Origin: an uncultured Pseudomonadales bacterium
GTDB lineage: Bacteria > Pseudomonadota > Gammaproteobacteria > Pseudomonadales > Pseudohongiellaceae
NCBI GenBank assembly: GCA_949372635.1
Contig: CASIAB010000008.1
Span: 62,001-126,000 of the forward strand
Reading direction: 5' to 3'
DNA length: 64,000 bases
Shown here: in pieces, positions 51,983 to 62,569 of the stretch
Layout of the letters: each line of letters opens with the position of its first letter
Position numbering within the stretch: the first letter of the stretch is position 1
Position numbers and translations under genes: made by a program
The notes under the pieces: generated by a model
The model's input: only the letters and a program-made list of their open reading frames with translations
Told to the model about the DNA's origin: nothing
Databases searched by the model: none

Positions 51983-54238
51983 GTGTCATACAAAATGTCA
52001 GTCGAAGCTAAAGTAAAATACCGCGGCAGAGTCTTACAAGTCGCTGTGCCCTCTCCTATGCGGAGGGTCTTCGACTATCTCCCTTTGCAACAGCAACAAG
52101 TCTTGCCTGAGCCTCGAGTTGGAATTAGGGTGAAAGTTCCATTCGGCCGGCAGCAGCTTATTGGCATCGTAGTAGCCGTCGTTGATAGTTCTGCCGTGGA
52201 GAAGAAAAAACTAAAGCACATCCTCGCCTCGCTAGACAGCGAACCATTACTGAGCGATGCCGTTTTTCAAGTACTTCTGTGGGCTGCTAATTATTATCAA
52301 CATCCACTAGGCGAAGTCTTTGCTGCTGCACTCCCAGCCAAACTACGCAATGGCATTCCGTTACGAGAAACGAATAAATTCTGGACCGCCAGCGAACCCT
52401 CGATTGAAGAAGAAAACTCACTAAGCCGCGCAGTGAAACAGAAAGCCTTGCTTAGCTTTATTCGTTCGGAACGAGAAGTCACCGAATCCAAATTGCGAGA
52501 AAGCGGGTTCAGCAAGCAGCTGCTAACGCAACTAGTGCAAAAGAACCTGATTGAAGAACATTCACAGACAGAGGCAGCCGCAGCTTCTTTCGAACCCTTA
52601 AAACCAGAATCAAATTTTGACATCGAGCTGAACAAAGAACAGTTTATCGCCGTAACTACAATCAGCAAGGCCTTGGGTCAGTACCAGTGTTTCTTACTCA
52701 ATGGCATCACTGGCTCCGGCAAAACAGAAGTGTATATGCGCATTATGCAAGAGCAGCTGTCTAAGGGGTTGCAGTGTTTAGTTCTAGTGCCGGAGATCGG
52801 CCTAACACCGCAGACCATTGCTCAATTTAAGCAGCGCTTTAGGTGCGTTGTGGTAAGCCTGCACTCGGGCTTAAACGAGACCGAGAGAATGACCGCTTGG
52901 TCGCAGGCCAGAGATGGAAGTGCTGGTATAGTGATCGGCACGCGCTCCTCCATTTTTACACCGCTGGCAAAACCTGGATTGATAGTCATCGATGAAGAAC
53001 ACGACTCCTCTTTTAAACAACAAGACGGTTTTCGTTACTCAGCACGAGATCTCGCAGTAAGCCGAGCACAAAAGGAAAGTATTTGTATTGTTTTAGGTTC
53101 GGCAACGCCAAGCCTTGAGAGTTTACACAACGCAAAAGGTGACAAATTTGTTCATTTGCATCTAACCCAACGCACAGGCATCGATCAATCTTCCAAGATG
53201 GAAGTCATCGATGTTTCGGGTGAAGCGATGGTTGAAGGTTTCTCAGAACAACTGCTGTATAGAATTCGCAAACACATACAGCAAGATAATCAGGTGCTCG
53301 TCTTTATCAACCGACGGGGATTCGCGCCGATACTGAATTGCCAAACCTGTGGCTGGATATGCGAATGTGAAAACTGCATCACGCAGTTTACGGTTCACGC
53401 AAGCCCACCGAGCATTCGTTGTCACCATTGTGGAGCGGCAGCTAGGCTGCCTCGCTCATGCCCCAGCTGCAAATCGAAAGACCTAAATACCATGGGTATC
53501 GGTACGCAGCGAATAGAAACGTTCCTGCAGAAACAATTTACTGACACACCAGTGATCCGAATCGACCGCGACTCGACGCGTCGTAGGAACAGCCTAGAAA
53601 AAATGCTGGAGGAAATTAACAAGGGTAACCCTTGTATTTTATTGGGTACGCAAATGCTCGCGAAAGGACATCACTTTCCTAACATTACTCTGGTCGCCAT
53701 ACTCGATGCCGACTCCGGCTTATTTAGTGCCGACTTCCGCGGTCAAGAACATATGGGCCAGACCATAGTGCAAGTCGCCGGAAGGGCGGGCAGAGCCGAT
53801 CGTCCCGGCGAGGTTGTAATACAGTCACGCCATGCTTCCCATGAGACCTTGCAAAGCTTAGCAAATAAAACCTACGCTGAGTTCTCAGACAGCCAACTGA
53901 AGGAAAGAATGGCCGCGCAGCTACCGCCATTCTCTCACCTATGTTTGTTGAAAGCAGAGGCGAGTGAAATGCAACCGGCTCTAAAATTTCTCGATGGAAT
54001 AGCACAGTTTTGTCAGCGCTTTTCTAAGCATAATTCACTGCCTATCGAACAGTTGGGCCCACTCCCTGCACCAATGGAGAAAAGAGCGGGCAAGTACCGT
54101 GTGCAGTTGCTGCTGAAGAGCGATAAACGCGGTAACCTGCAGGCACTGCTTTCTTCTCTGTGCGCAGAACTAGAAAGCATGAAACTACCAAGGTCGGTAA
54201 GATTCAGCATTGATGTGGACCCACAAGATCTAGTCTAG
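51983..54238 (+). CDS. priA: Primosomal protein N' (replication restart helicase PriA)
   Basis: A 751-residue DEAH-type helicase that reloads DnaB at stalled forks. It has an N-terminal DNA-binding domain (1-110), Walker A GITGSGKT at 241-248, DEEHD as Walker B, and paired zinc-binding cysteines (CQTCGWICECENC, CHHCG, CPSCKS). A C-terminal helicase lobe carries QVAGRAGRADRPGEV. Start at the fifth codon (MSVEAK) is equally possible. Confidence 0.97.
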   Translation: MSYKMSVEAKVKYRGRVLQVAVPSPMRRVFDYLPLQQQQVLPEPRVGIRVKVPFGRQQLIGIVVAVVDSSAVEKKKLKHILASLDSEPLLSDAVFQVLLWAANYYQHPLGEVFAAALPAKLRNGIPLRETNKFWTASEPSIEEENSLSRAVKQKALLSFIRSEREVTESKLRESGFSKQLLTQLVQKNLIEEHSQTEAAAASFEPLKPESNFDIELNKEQFIAVTTISKALGQYQCFLLNGITGSGKTEVYMRIMQEQLSKGLQCLVLVPEIGLTPQTIAQFKQRFRCVVVSLHSGLNETERMTAWSQARDGSAGIVIGTRSSIFTPLAKPGLIVIDEEHDSSFKQQDGFRYSARDLAVSRAQKESICIVLGSATPSLESLHNAKGDKFVHLHLTQRTGIDQSSKMEVIDVSGEAMVEGFSEQLLYRIRKHIQQDNQVLVFINRRGFAPILNCQTCGWICECENCITQFTVHASPPSIRCHHCGAAARLPRSCPSCKSKDLNTMGIGTQRIETFLQKQFTDTPVIRIDRDSTRRRNSLEKMLEEINKGNPCILLGTQMLAKGHHFPNITLVAILDADSGLFSADFRGQEHMGQTIVQVAGRAGRADRPGEVVIQSRHASHETLQSLANKTYAEFSDSQLKERMAAQLPPFSHLCLLKAEASEMQPALKFLDGIAQFCQRFSKHNSLPIEQLGPLPAPMEKRAGKYRVQLLLKSDKRGNLQALLSSLCAELESMKLPRSVRFSIDVDPQDLV

Positions 54239-54404
54239 GGCACCTCTGAATAGTGCCGGTATCGGGAATTAGTCTCTTGATTCGGCTATAGCTTACCGGC
54301 AGACAACCGATAATTGAGGGGGACACAAAGTTTTCTCGTCATTATTACTATTTAAAACAATAACTTAAATTAGGACCACGGCCTGTAGATGCCTTGCTAG
54401 AGAC

Positions 54405-55049
54405 ATGACACAAGATTTTGCCAAAATTAAGCCGGAACCGCTCTTAGAGCGAAAAACCGTTGCCACCCCTCCCGCATGGTCACTGATGTTCACTGGGGTG
54501 ATTGTAGGAATGGCGCTGGGTGTGTTCGGCTGCTTCCTTTTCTATCTTTCAGGAAACGTCCCACCACTGAACATCAATCAGCCGACTTCCAACAATGCAG
54601 CGCCCGCAGACAAGTCACCCACATTAGCGACTCCTGAAGAGCCCGCAGAGGATGAGTTGCGACTCGAATTCTATACCGAGCTACCGGCCTACGAAGTGGC
54701 AGTAGATGCCAATCCCGTAGAACTGACAGCGCAGCAGGCTGGAATTGCCGAAGGAACTTCTGAATTAGAGGAAGTGTCAGTGACAGGTTCTCCTAAGGAA
54801 ATTGAAGAAATCTTCGACCCAGGATTCATCCTGCAATCTGGCGCATTCCAGCAATTCGATTCAGCTCGTACTGAAAACGAACGGCAAAAACTGATAGGTC
54901 TCGGTGTCAATGTTAAGCAGCAGGAATTGCTTGGACGTACCCTTTATCTGGTCCAATCTGGGCCCTATACCAGCAGCAAAATATTGAAAGAGGCAGAGCA
55001 GCTCTTGAGAGCCCATAATATCCCCAGCCTACGCATGACCATTCAGTAG
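54405..55049 (+). CDS. ftsN: FtsN-like SPOR-domain cell-division protein
   Basis: A 214-residue bitopic protein: short cytoplasmic N-terminus, one transmembrane helix (about 27-50, LMFTGVIVGMALGVFGCFLFYL), an acidic Pro/Glu-rich periplasmic linker, and a C-terminal SPOR domain (FILQSGAFQQFDSARTENER ... YLVQSGPYTSS) that binds septal glycan. Its place between priA and hslV matches ftsN in relatives; argS, often between priA and ftsN, is absent. Linker length and composition vary widely in this family, so orthology rests on architecture and synteny. Confidence 0.85.
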   Translation: MTQDFAKIKPEPLLERKTVATPPAWSLMFTGVIVGMALGVFGCFLFYLSGNVPPLNINQPTSNNAAPADKSPTLATPEEPAEDELRLEFYTELPAYEVAVDANPVELTAQQAGIAEGTSELEEVSVTGSPKEIEEIFDPGFILQSGAFQQFDSARTENERQKLIGLGVNVKQQELLGRTLYLVQSGPYTSSKILKEAEQLLRAHNIPSLRMTIQ

Positions 55050-55079
55050 CTAGCAAGCCACTTGCTAAACCACAGCGCG

Positions 55080-55107
55080 CTTGAATTCCCAAGGTCTCAC
55101 CCCATGT
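55080..55107 (+). promoter_or_regulatory. Sigma-32 heat-shock promoter of hslVU
   Basis: CTTGAA (55080-55085), a 14-nt spacer and CCCCATGT (55100-55107) match the sigma-32 (RpoH) consensus CTTGAA-N13-15-CCCCATnT. It lies about 180 nt before the hslV ATG, leaving a long leader, as also known for Escherichia coli hslVU. Confidence 0.85.
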
Positions 55108-55286
55108 TCTAAGCTCGCACGCCAGATTCCAGCGTTTGATGACCCCTAACCTGTGATAGCCTGATCGAGAAGCAGTGGCATTTCTAATCGCCACCGAATT
55201 TTCTGGCTTTATGGAAGCATCAGTCGTTAAACGAATTTGTTCAACACACGACTTTTTGAAGCTACGCAAGAAACAGGATATCTGCT

Positions 55287-55832
55287 ATGGATCAATACAG
55301 AGGCACCACTATCGTGTCGGTTCGCCGCGGCCATAAGGTCGTGATTGGAGGCGACGGGCAAGTCTCACAGGGCAATACCGTCATGAAGGGCAATGCCCGC
55401 AAAGTGCGACGCCTTTACAAAGATCAAGTCATTGCTGGCTTCGCCGGCGGCACCGCCGATGCCTTCACTCTCTTCGAGCGCTTCGAAGAACAACTAGAAA
55501 AACACCATGGAAAACTAACTCGTGCAGCCGTTGAACTGGCCAAGCTATGGCGAACAGAACGCTCACTGCGCAGGCTCGAGGCACTGTTAGTAGTAGCTGA
55601 CAGAGAATCCTCGCTAATCATCACCGGTAATGGGGATGTTATCGAGCCCGAAGACTCGCTCATGGCCATAGGATCTGGAGGCCCTTTTGCGCAGTCTGCA
55701 GCAAAAGCCCTACTGCAGAACACTGATCTAAGTGCTACGGATATAGTCGAGAAGAGTTTAACTATAGCCGCCGATGTTTGTGTCTTTACAAACCATAACC
55801 ACACGGTTGAAGAGTTAGATATTTCAGAGTAA
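55287..55832 (+). CDS. hslV: HslV, peptidase subunit of the HslUV protease
   Basis: A 181-residue proteasome-like threonine peptidase. The propeptide MDQYRG must be removed to expose the nucleophile T7 (TTIVSVRRG), longer than the single Met of Escherichia coli. [23 protein letters not shown] and [14 protein letters not shown] are typical. It forms hexameric rings with HslU and is transcribed from the upstream sigma-32 promoter. Confidence 0.98.
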   Translation: MDQYRGTTIVSVRRGHKVVIGGDGQVSQGNTVMKGNARKVRRLYKDQVIAGFAGGTADAFTLFERFEEQLEKHHGKLTRAAVELAKLWRTERSLRRLEALLVVADRESSLIITGNGDVIEPEDSLMAIGSGGPFAQSAAKALLQNTDLSATDIVEKSLTIAADVCVFTNHNHTVEELDISE

Positions 55833-55897
55833 CCCTAGGCTCTCAATGAATTGAACAACGCCCTGATGATGGGCCAATCGAATACAGGTATCAAAGC

Positions 55898-57259
55898 ATG
55901 TCCACAATGACACCCCGCGAGATCACATCTGAGCTCGACAAACACATAGTAGGTCAGTCTGCGGCTAAGCGAGCGGTGGCGATCGCATTGCGTAATCGAT
56001 GGCGCCGCATGAAACTCAACGCTGAACTGCGTGAAGAGGTCACACCAAAAAATATTCTCATGATCGGACCAACTGGTGTTGGCAAGACCGAGATAGCACG
56101 ACGCCTTGCCAAACTCGCTCAGGCTCCCTTCATTAAGATCGAAGCGACGAAGTTCACCGAGGTCGGTTATGTCGGGCGTGATGTCGAATCGATCATTCGC
56201 GATCTTGTCGATGTTGCGATCAAGATGATCAGAGAAACTGAAATGAACAAGGTGCAACGCTTGGCAGAAGACAAAGCCGAGGAGCGCATCCTCGACGTGC
56301 TCTTGCCACAGGCCCGCACGGAGCAGTCGTCAGAATCGAGTGACGAAAGTGATAACAACCCACCAGAATCTAATTCAGCGGCACGCCAACTCTTCCGTAA
56401 GAAGCTACGCGAGGGTGAACTCGATGACAAAGAGATAGAAATCAAGATCAGCGAGACCCCGGCTGGAGTCGAGATCATGGCGCCTCCCGGCTTGGAAGAC
56501 ATGACCAGCCAATTGAAAAGCATGTTCTCGAATATGAACAGCGGCAAGAAAACTGCGCGGCGCCTAACAGTTAAGGCGGCCTTAAAAGTCGTGAAAGACG
56601 AAGAAGCAGCGAAGCTAGTGAATGAAGAAGAGATTCGCAATGCAGCGGTGGAAGCTACAGAACAGACAGGCATAGTCTTCCTCGACGAGATCGACAAGGT
56701 GACCAATAAACACGATCAAGGCGGCGCAGGCGTCTCAAGGGAAGGCGTGCAACGAGACCTGCTACCATTAATTGAAGGATCGACAGTCACGACCAAGCAC
56801 GGCAGCATAAAGACAGACCACATACTTTTTATAGCATCCGGCGCCTTTCATCTCAGCAAGCCTTCGGATCTTATTCCTGAACTACAGGGCCGACTTCCGA
56901 TTCGCGTAGAACTCGAAGCGCTCACGGCGCATGACTTCGAGCGAATTCTGGTAGAACCAGATGCCTCGCTCACTGAGCAGTATCAAGCGCTACTCGCAAC
57001 CGAAGACTTGCAAGTAGCATTCACTAAAGACGGCATAGAAAAAATCGCAAAGACTGCCTGGCAGGTAAACAACCGCACCGAGAACATAGGTGCCCGGCGC
57101 CTGCATACGGTAATGGAAAGGCTATTAGAAGAAGTCTCCTTCTCTGCGTCCGACATGGCCATTTGTGACAACAAGGAATTGGTGATCGACAGAGCTTATG
57201 TCGAACAGCAATTGGATGAACTGGCTAAAGATGAAGACCTGAGTCGCTACATCCTGTAG
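55898..57259 (+). CDS. hslU: HslU, ATPase subunit of the HslUV protease
   Basis: A 453-residue AAA+ unfoldase with Walker A GPTGVGKT at 57-64, an inserted charged I domain (about 110-245), Walker [11 protein letters not shown], sensor and arginine motifs in [10 protein letters not shown] and [17 protein letters not shown], and the C-terminal tail (DEDLSRYIL) that docks into HslV. It lies 65 nt after hslV. Confidence 0.98.
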   Translation: MSTMTPREITSELDKHIVGQSAAKRAVAIALRNRWRRMKLNAELREEVTPKNILMIGPTGVGKTEIARRLAKLAQAPFIKIEATKFTEVGYVGRDVESIIRDLVDVAIKMIRETEMNKVQRLAEDKAEERILDVLLPQARTEQSSESSDESDNNPPESNSAARQLFRKKLREGELDDKEIEIKISETPAGVEIMAPPGLEDMTSQLKSMFSNMNSGKKTARRLTVKAALKVVKDEEAAKLVNEEEIRNAAVEATEQTGIVFLDEIDKVTNKHDQGGAGVSREGVQRDLLPLIEGSTVTTKHGSIKTDHILFIASGAFHLSKPSDLIPELQGRLPIRVELEALTAHDFERILVEPDASLTEQYQALLATEDLQVAFTKDGIEKIAKTAWQVNNRTENIGARRLHTVMERLLEEVSFSASDMAICDNKELVIDRAYVEQQLDELAKDEDLSRYIL

Positions 57260-57296
57260 ATTCCTCTCCAAGTGAATTTAATCGCAGGAACCTTAG

Positions 57297-57704
57297 ATGG
57301 CCGCGAATGCACCAACAGATATTAAGCTACACAAGAAGTCGGCGACGCTCGAACTGGTGTATGGCGATAAAGCATGCAATACCTTCAACGCTGAATTTTT
57401 GCGCGTACATTCTCCATCTGCTGAAGTGCGCGGGCATGGCAAGGGACAGGAAATTCTACAAACAGGAAAACGCCAGGTGAAGATCGTCAATCTTGAGTCG
57501 GTAGGCAACTACGCCATCAAGCTCAGCTTCAGTGACGGCCACGACACTGGCATCTATTCCTGGACTTATTTGCAGGAACTGGCAAGCGAGCATGACGCCC
57601 TCTGGAATGACTATCTGATGAAGTTGGATGCGGTGAAAGCGAGCCGAGAACCATTGCCAGAGGGTACGCAAGTGATTAACATCATGCCCTCATTAAAAGA
57701 TTAG
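57297..57704 (+). CDS. DUF971 (gamma-butyrobetaine hydroxylase-like N-terminal domain) protein
   Basis: A 135-residue single-domain protein: [67 protein letters not shown]. This is the small zinc-ribbon-like DUF971 domain that forms the N-terminus of gamma-butyrobetaine hydroxylase but here stands alone. It is regularly found next to hslU and ubiE in Gammaproteobacteria; links to Fe-S or Mrp proteins have been proposed elsewhere, but its role here is unknown. Confidence 0.9.
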   Translation: MAANAPTDIKLHKKSATLELVYGDKACNTFNAEFLRVHSPSAEVRGHGKGQEILQTGKRQVKIVNLESVGNYAIKLSFSDGHDTGIYSWTYLQELASEHDALWNDYLMKLDAVKASREPLPEGTQVINIMPSLKD

Positions 57705-57742
57705 CTTCTCGACATTCACTATTCAGGCCGCAGCAAACGCTT

Positions 57743-58504
57743 ATGAGTAATACCACAGAGCCCAGCGATACAACCCATTTCGGCTACGAAGAGGTACCCA
57801 TTGCCGAGAAGGAGCAGCGTGTGGGCCAGGTATTTCGTTCAGTGGCGAAACAATACGACATAATGAACGATGTCATGTCGCTAGGCTCACACCGACTTAT
57901 CAAGCGCTTCACGATCGAGCTAAGCGCGCTGCGCAAGGGCCATAACGTTTTGGACCTCGCTGGAGGAACTGGCGATTTCAGCATTCGTTTCTCGAGCATT
58001 GTCGGCGAGACTGGCCAGGTCGTTCTCGCCGATATCAATGAGGCGATGCTACAGGTTGGCCGAGACAGAATCATAGACAAGGGGCTCGCCTCCAATGTCG
58101 ACATCGCGCAAGTTAACGCTGAACATCTACCCTTCGCAGACAATACATTCGACTGCATCTGTATCGCTTATGGCCTTCGCAATGTCACGAACAAGGAAGC
58201 CGCTCTAGCATCAATGGAGCGAGCGCTTAAACCAGGCGGGCGCGTGCTCGTCCTCGAGTTTTCCAAACCTACGAACGATCTAGTAGGTAAAGCTTACGAT
58301 GTCTATTCGAAATTGTGGCCTATCGCTGGCAAGGCCATCACCGGAGATGCCAAGAGCTACCGCTACCTAGTCGAGTCGATTCGCATGCACCCCGATCAAG
58401 AGTCGCTCGTGCAGATGATGCAAGACGCTGGTCTTACTAACTGTAAATATCATAATGTGATGGGTGGCGTTTGCGCGATCCATATTGGCTTCAAGTCAAT
58501 CTAG
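57743..58504 (+). CDS. ubiE: Ubiquinone/menaquinone biosynthesis C-methyltransferase UbiE
   Basis: A 253-residue SAM-dependent C-methyltransferase. It has [23 protein letters not shown], the SAM motif [20 protein letters not shown], and [11 protein letters not shown] with [15 protein letters not shown]. It heads the ubiE-ubiJ-ubiB group. No menaquinone genes are in view, so ubiquinone is the likely product. Confidence 0.97.
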   Translation: MSNTTEPSDTTHFGYEEVPIAEKEQRVGQVFRSVAKQYDIMNDVMSLGSHRLIKRFTIELSALRKGHNVLDLAGGTGDFSIRFSSIVGETGQVVLADINEAMLQVGRDRIIDKGLASNVDIAQVNAEHLPFADNTFDCICIAYGLRNVTNKEAALASMERALKPGGRVLVLEFSKPTNDLVGKAYDVYSKLWPIAGKAITGDAKSYRYLVESIRMHPDQESLVQMMQDAGLTNCKYHNVMGGVCAIHIGFKSI

Positions 58505-58552
58505 GCCCACCTAGACTTACCTTGATCTAAAAACGAAATCACTGGAACACAA

Positions 58553-59200
58553 TTGAATCAGTTTCTTGGAAGCCTAGCCCTACTGCCCATAGAAAAAATA
58601 CTTAACGCTATCGTCGCGCGTGATGCGCATATTGCAAAGAAGGTCGTTGCATTCGATTCGAAATGTATCGAGGTCGTAAGTCTCAGGCCGGACTTTTCTA
58701 TCAGCATCCGCTTTGAAGATGACACAATAAAACTCAGCGCCATCGACAGCCAAACCTTAGGCATACAGACCGACGCTACAATCACGGGCAATGCAGAAAG
58801 CCTGCTTGGACTGCTAACCATGAAGTCTAACCAAAGAGCACTGGCCAACTCTGCGATAGACATATCCGGCGATGCGACTCTCGTGCAGGATTTGCATGTG
58901 ACGATCGAATCACTAGATGTAGACTGGCAAGACTATCTAGCACCGATTTTCGGCGATGTACTAAGCAATGAGTTGGGCGAGATCCAGAGCAATGCGCGAG
59001 ACTGGAGCAAGTCCGCCGGCACCAGCATGCATTGGGGTGTTCGTGACTATCTAAGCGAGGAAGCGCGTCTGGTGCCCAGTGAGCTAGAGGTCGATAGCTT
59101 CGCAAATCGACTAGATCAACTGCGCTTAAGCATTGACCGGGTTGCCGCTAAAACAGAATTGCTCAAGCGTCGCTATTCCTTACTCGCCCAGCCTAAATAA
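58553..59200 (+). CDS. ubiJ: Ubiquinone biosynthesis accessory factor UbiJ
   Basis: A 215-residue protein from a TTG start (GGA 6-7 nt upstream). It has an N-terminal SCP2 lipid-binding domain (ISIRFEDDTIKLSA ... ATITGNAESLLGLLTMKS, then the ISGDATLVQDL strand) and a C-terminal helical region. UbiJ binds lipid intermediates in the cytosolic ubiquinone-synthesis complex with UbiK. Its place between ubiE and ubiB is diagnostic. Confidence 0.93.
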   Translation: MNQFLGSLALLPIEKILNAIVARDAHIAKKVVAFDSKCIEVVSLRPDFSISIRFEDDTIKLSAIDSQTLGIQTDATITGNAESLLGLLTMKSNQRALANSAIDISGDATLVQDLHVTIESLDVDWQDYLAPIFGDVLSNELGEIQSNARDWSKSAGTSMHWGVRDYLSEEARLVPSELEVDSFANRLDQLRLSIDRVAAKTELLKRRYSLLAQPK

Positions 59201-59254
59201 CTCACTAAAAACAATCGCTTAACAACTGTTCCCGCTTGTTAGAGCTGCCCGGCA

Positions 59255-60943
59255 GTGTTATCTTTGCACACCCTCAGATCAAGCAGAGCATTGTCCGTAG
59301 CCGTGTCCTTTCTTCCCCGACTTAATAGAGTGCTCAATGTCATCGCGAAATACCGTCTCGATGAGTTCATGCATGATCAGCCAGGCGCTCGAAGGCTAGG
59401 CCTGCTTCTGCTGCCCTATCGACTCGCTTGGATGTTTAGCTCACAATCCACGACACACAAAAACGTCCGGCTTCGCAAAGCGATGGAAGAACTCGGACCT
59501 ATCACTATCAAGTTCGGCCAGCTGCTTTCTACGCGCAGAGATTTCCTCAACATCGAGCTTGCCGATGAACTGCAATCTCTTCAGGACAATGTGCCACCTT
59601 TTTCATCACCTTCGATTCATCAGCTGATTGAAGAGTCGTTGGGAGTTAAAGCCGAGTCAATTTTCAGGAATTGCGATAGTGAGCCATTCGCCTCCGCATC
59701 GATAGCTCAAGTTTACAAGGCGACCCTTCAAAGCGGTGAAGAGGTTGTAATCAAGGCAACCCGGCCAGGCATCAAAGAAGTCGTAAGCGCCGATATAAAA
59801 TTGTTGAAATGGATCGCAAGCCTCGTTGAGACGCGAACAGAGTTGGGCAAAAGACTTCATCCGGTAGAAATTGTAAATGACTACGAACAGATCATTCATG
59901 ATGAGCTCGACCTGCTTTCCGAAGCAGCTAATACCTCGCAATTAAAACGCAACTTCAAAAATTCTTCCGCCCTCTATGTGCCGAAAGTTCATTGGGACTA
60001 CTGTAGCAAGCGACTCATGGTAATGGAGCGTATACACGGCATTCCAGTGGCTGACGTAAAGGCACTCAATGCACAGAATACCGACCTGAAAAAACTCGCA
60101 GAGACAGGCGTCGATATCTTCTTTACACAAGTGTTTAATCACAACTTCTTCCATGCAGACATGCACCCGGGCAATATTTTCGTTTCTCACGAAACGCCGG
60201 AAAATCCTAAATACATAGCAATCGATTGCGCGATAATCGGCAGCCTTACCAAAGATGACCAGGAATACCTAGCGAAGAACTTACTCGCACTCTTTAGGCG
60301 CGAATACAGGAAAGTTGCCGAACTTCATGTGGCCTGCGGGTGGGTGCCAAGGGATACCAAGATACATGAATTCGAATCGGCAATACGCAGTGTCTGCGAA
60401 CCGATCTTTGAAAAACCCTTGAAAGAAATTTCCTTCGCAAATCTATTGATACAGCTTTTCAGGACCGCGAGTCGTTTCGATATGGAAGTGCAGCCTTCAC
60501 TTGTTCTGCTACAAAAAACTTTACTTAATGTTGAGGGCCTAGGCCGGCAACTCTATCCCGATCTGGACCTTTGGACGACCGCCCTTCCCTATCTGGAAAA
60601 CTGGAACAAGAAACGGCTTAATCCGTTCACTTTGCTAGGCAAAATTCAGGAAAATATTCCGAATTGGATTGACCAACTACCACAGCTTCCACAGCTTTTT
60701 ATCGACGCAGCCACCGAAAGCAAGCAGCTTGGCGAGATCAATGCGTCCCTGCAGTCGCAGCAGAAGCAAACCATGCAGAAAACGCAGCGCCAGAATCGCA
60801 AATTCCGCCTCCTTGGCGCAGCCCTTTTGGTCGGCGCTGCTTCTAGCCTCATTCCAGGTATCCATGAGGCCATGACAAACCAACCTCTAGCCACAGTATT
60901 CCTAGCCTTGGCGGGCGTTTACCTTTTGTGTTTTAGACGGTGA
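59255..60943 (+). CDS. ubiB: Ubiquinone biosynthesis regulatory kinase-like protein UbiB
   Basis: A 562-residue ABC1/ADCK/UbiB-family protein. The N-terminal KxGQ motif is present (IKFGQLLSTRRDF), with the kinase-like core SASIAQVYKA, the nucleotide-binding VIKATRPG lysine, HADMHPGNIF, and DCAIIG where the family usually has DFGxxG. C-terminal membrane helices (about 520-560) anchor it to the inner membrane. The GTG start at 59255 adds about 15 residues relative to typical members. ATPase activity supports quinone synthesis. Confidence 0.96.
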   Translation: MLSLHTLRSSRALSVAVSFLPRLNRVLNVIAKYRLDEFMHDQPGARRLGLLLLPYRLAWMFSSQSTTHKNVRLRKAMEELGPITIKFGQLLSTRRDFLNIELADELQSLQDNVPPFSSPSIHQLIEESLGVKAESIFRNCDSEPFASASIAQVYKATLQSGEEVVIKATRPGIKEVVSADIKLLKWIASLVETRTELGKRLHPVEIVNDYEQIIHDELDLLSEAANTSQLKRNFKNSSALYVPKVHWDYCSKRLMVMERIHGIPVADVKALNAQNTDLKKLAETGVDIFFTQVFNHNFFHADMHPGNIFVSHETPENPKYIAIDCAIIGSLTKDDQEYLAKNLLALFRREYRKVAELHVACGWVPRDTKIHEFESAIRSVCEPIFEKPLKEISFANLLIQLFRTASRFDMEVQPSLVLLQKTLLNVEGLGRQLYPDLDLWTTALPYLENWNKKRLNPFTLLGKIQENIPNWIDQLPQLPQLFIDAATESKQLGEINASLQSQQKQTMQKTQRQNRKFRLLGAALLVGAASSLIPGIHEAMTNQPLATVFLALAGVYLLCFRR

Positions 60944-60957
60944 GACTGCATACTTAG

Positions 60958-61353
60958 ATGATGCCTTCCTATCTCGATCAAATTCAATGGAATGAACAGG
61001 GCTTAGCGCCCGTAATCACTCAGGACGCAGGCTCTGGGCGAGTTCTCACGCAGGCTTGGGTCAATCGAGAGGCACTGAAAACAACGGTTTCAGAGGGGCG
61101 CGCTGTATACTGGTCGCGCTCCCGCTCAAAGCTCTGGAGAAAGGGTGAAGAGTCCGGCATGGTGCAGAAGCTTGTAGAAGTTCTGCTCGATTGCGACAAT
61201 GACTCACTCTGCTATCGAGTTGATCAAGTAGGTGGAATCGCCTGTCATACTGGACGAGAGAGCTGCTTTTATAAGAAGCTGACCAATGATACCTGGGAAT
61301 CGGTTGATCCAGTATTGGTTGACCCTGATCAGATATACAAGAAAAGCTCATGA
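60958..61353 (+). CDS. hisI: Phosphoribosyl-AMP cyclohydrolase
   Basis: A 131-residue stand-alone HisI (third step of histidine synthesis). It has [22 protein letters not shown], the metal-binding [15 protein letters not shown] Asp cluster, and the cysteines of [13 protein letters not shown]. It overlaps hisE by 4 nt (ATGA), so the two are translationally coupled rather than fused as in Escherichia coli. Confidence 0.97.
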   Translation: MMPSYLDQIQWNEQGLAPVITQDAGSGRVLTQAWVNREALKTTVSEGRAVYWSRSRSKLWRKGEESGMVQKLVEVLLDCDNDSLCYRVDQVGGIACHTGRESCFYKKLTNDTWESVDPVLVDPDQIYKKSS

Positions 61354-61685
61354 GTGACGTACTAACAGAATTAGCTGCAATTTTGGAACAACGTAAGAAG
61401 TCTTCCAGTAGTGATTCCTATGTTGCCAGCTTGCACGAAAAGGGTCTTAATAAGATCTTAGAAAAGATTGGTGAAGAAGCAACAGAAACAATCTTGGCCG
61501 CAAAGGACTTCGGCGAACAAAGAGGCAAAGATTCAAAGGCAGTGATTAATGAAACTGCAGACTTATGGTTTCATACGATGGTTATGTTAAGCCATCTTGA
61601 TTTGACACCGCAGCAGGTGTTGGATGAATTGAAAGAACGCTTTAATATATCCGGCCTTGCAGAAAAGGCATCTCGACAAAACTAG
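61350..61685 (+). CDS. hisE: Phosphoribosyl-ATP pyrophosphatase
   Basis: A 111-residue all-alpha MazG-like hydrolase, second step of histidine synthesis. Metal-binding acidic residues occur in [15 protein letters not shown] and [17 protein letters not shown]. Its start overlaps the hisI stop. Other his genes lie outside this window; hisI-hisE next to tatABC is typical of Pseudomonas-like genomes. Confidence 0.97.
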   Translation: MSDVLTELAAILEQRKKSSSSDSYVASLHEKGLNKILEKIGEEATETILAAKDFGEQRGKDSKAVINETADLWFHTMVMLSHLDLTPQQVLDELKERFNISGLAEKASRQN

Positions 61686-61730
61686 TTACCGCTACGCACG
61701 GACACTGCGTATCAGATTTGGAGGTTTATC

Positions 61731-61952
61731 ATGGGTGGAATAGGAATTTGGCAACTGCTAATTATTTTGTTGATCGTAGTTATGCTTTTTGGCACGAAGA
61801 GACTAAAGAATTTAGGCTCAGACCTCGGCGGCGCCCTGAAGGGTTTTAAGACGGCCATCAAGGAAGACGAAGAAGAGCAGGCGACTGAGGTCGATGACGG
61901 CATTACTGGCGAGACCATAGACGCCACTGCCGAGAAAGTTGAAACAAAGTAA
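61731..61952 (+). CDS. tatA: Sec-independent protein translocase subunit TatA
   Basis: A 73-residue protein with one N-terminal transmembrane helix (about 5-20, [20 protein letters not shown]), the [14 protein letters not shown] hinge and an amphipathic helix [11 protein letters not shown], then an acidic tail. It forms the pore of the twin-arginine pathway. A GGAGG ribosome site precedes the ATG. Confidence 0.97.
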   Translation: MGGIGIWQLLIILLIVVMLFGTKRLKNLGSDLGGALKGFKTAIKEDEEEQATEVDDGITGETIDATAEKVETK

Positions 61953-62032
61953 TTAGTCTCCGCACTGTTTCCCGATGCTTAGCGCATCGCATCTCTGCCC
62001 ACAGGCTTGACCTGTGATTCCGGTTACGCACT

Positions 62033-62569
62033 ATGTTTAACATCGGCTCATTCGAAGTCCTGCTGATATTTATTATCGCACTGCTTGTGCTTGGTCCAGA
62101 GCGACTGCCTGGCGCCGTGCGCACCACCGGATTATGGATCGGCAGGTTTCGTCGCAGCTTCTATAAAGTAAAAAACGAGATCGAAAGAGAGCTGAACGCA
62201 GATGAGATTCGGCGCCAGCTCCACAATGAAACTGTGATGGCTGAGATCGAAGATGCCAAGTCAAATATAGAAGGCGTGGCAAAAGACACCGAAAAGTCAG
62301 TTAATAACATCGTGAATTCTGCTAACTTCGATCCGGGAGCCTCTAAAGCTTCAATAGATGGCGCTAAGAAAAATAGCATCGAGGAGAGCTCCGCCGCAGA
62401 GTCTCTAGCCAAGAATGATAAGTCGCTTACTGGCGAATTGAAGGATATGAGCAATCGGGTAGAAGAAGTAACCAAGCAAATCTATAGCGGCGGCAAGAAC
62501 CCCAAGCTGGCTGACTCTAAAGATTCCACCGGCTCCCTTGATACTAAGAAAGAAAATGGCAATAGCTGA
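62033..62569 (+). CDS. tatB: Sec-independent protein translocase subunit TatB
   Basis: A 178-residue protein: [26 protein letters not shown] is the TatB transmembrane helix and hinge with the conserved Glu, followed by an amphipathic helix and a long polar tail. It forms the Tat substrate receptor with TatC. Its 3' end overlaps tatC. Confidence 0.96.
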   Translation: MFNIGSFEVLLIFIIALLVLGPERLPGAVRTTGLWIGRFRRSFYKVKNEIERELNADEIRRQLHNETVMAEIEDAKSNIEGVAKDTEKSVNNIVNSANFDPGASKASIDGAKKNSIEESSAAESLAKNDKSLTGELKDMSNRVEEVTKQIYSGGKNPKLADSKDSTGSLDTKKENGNS

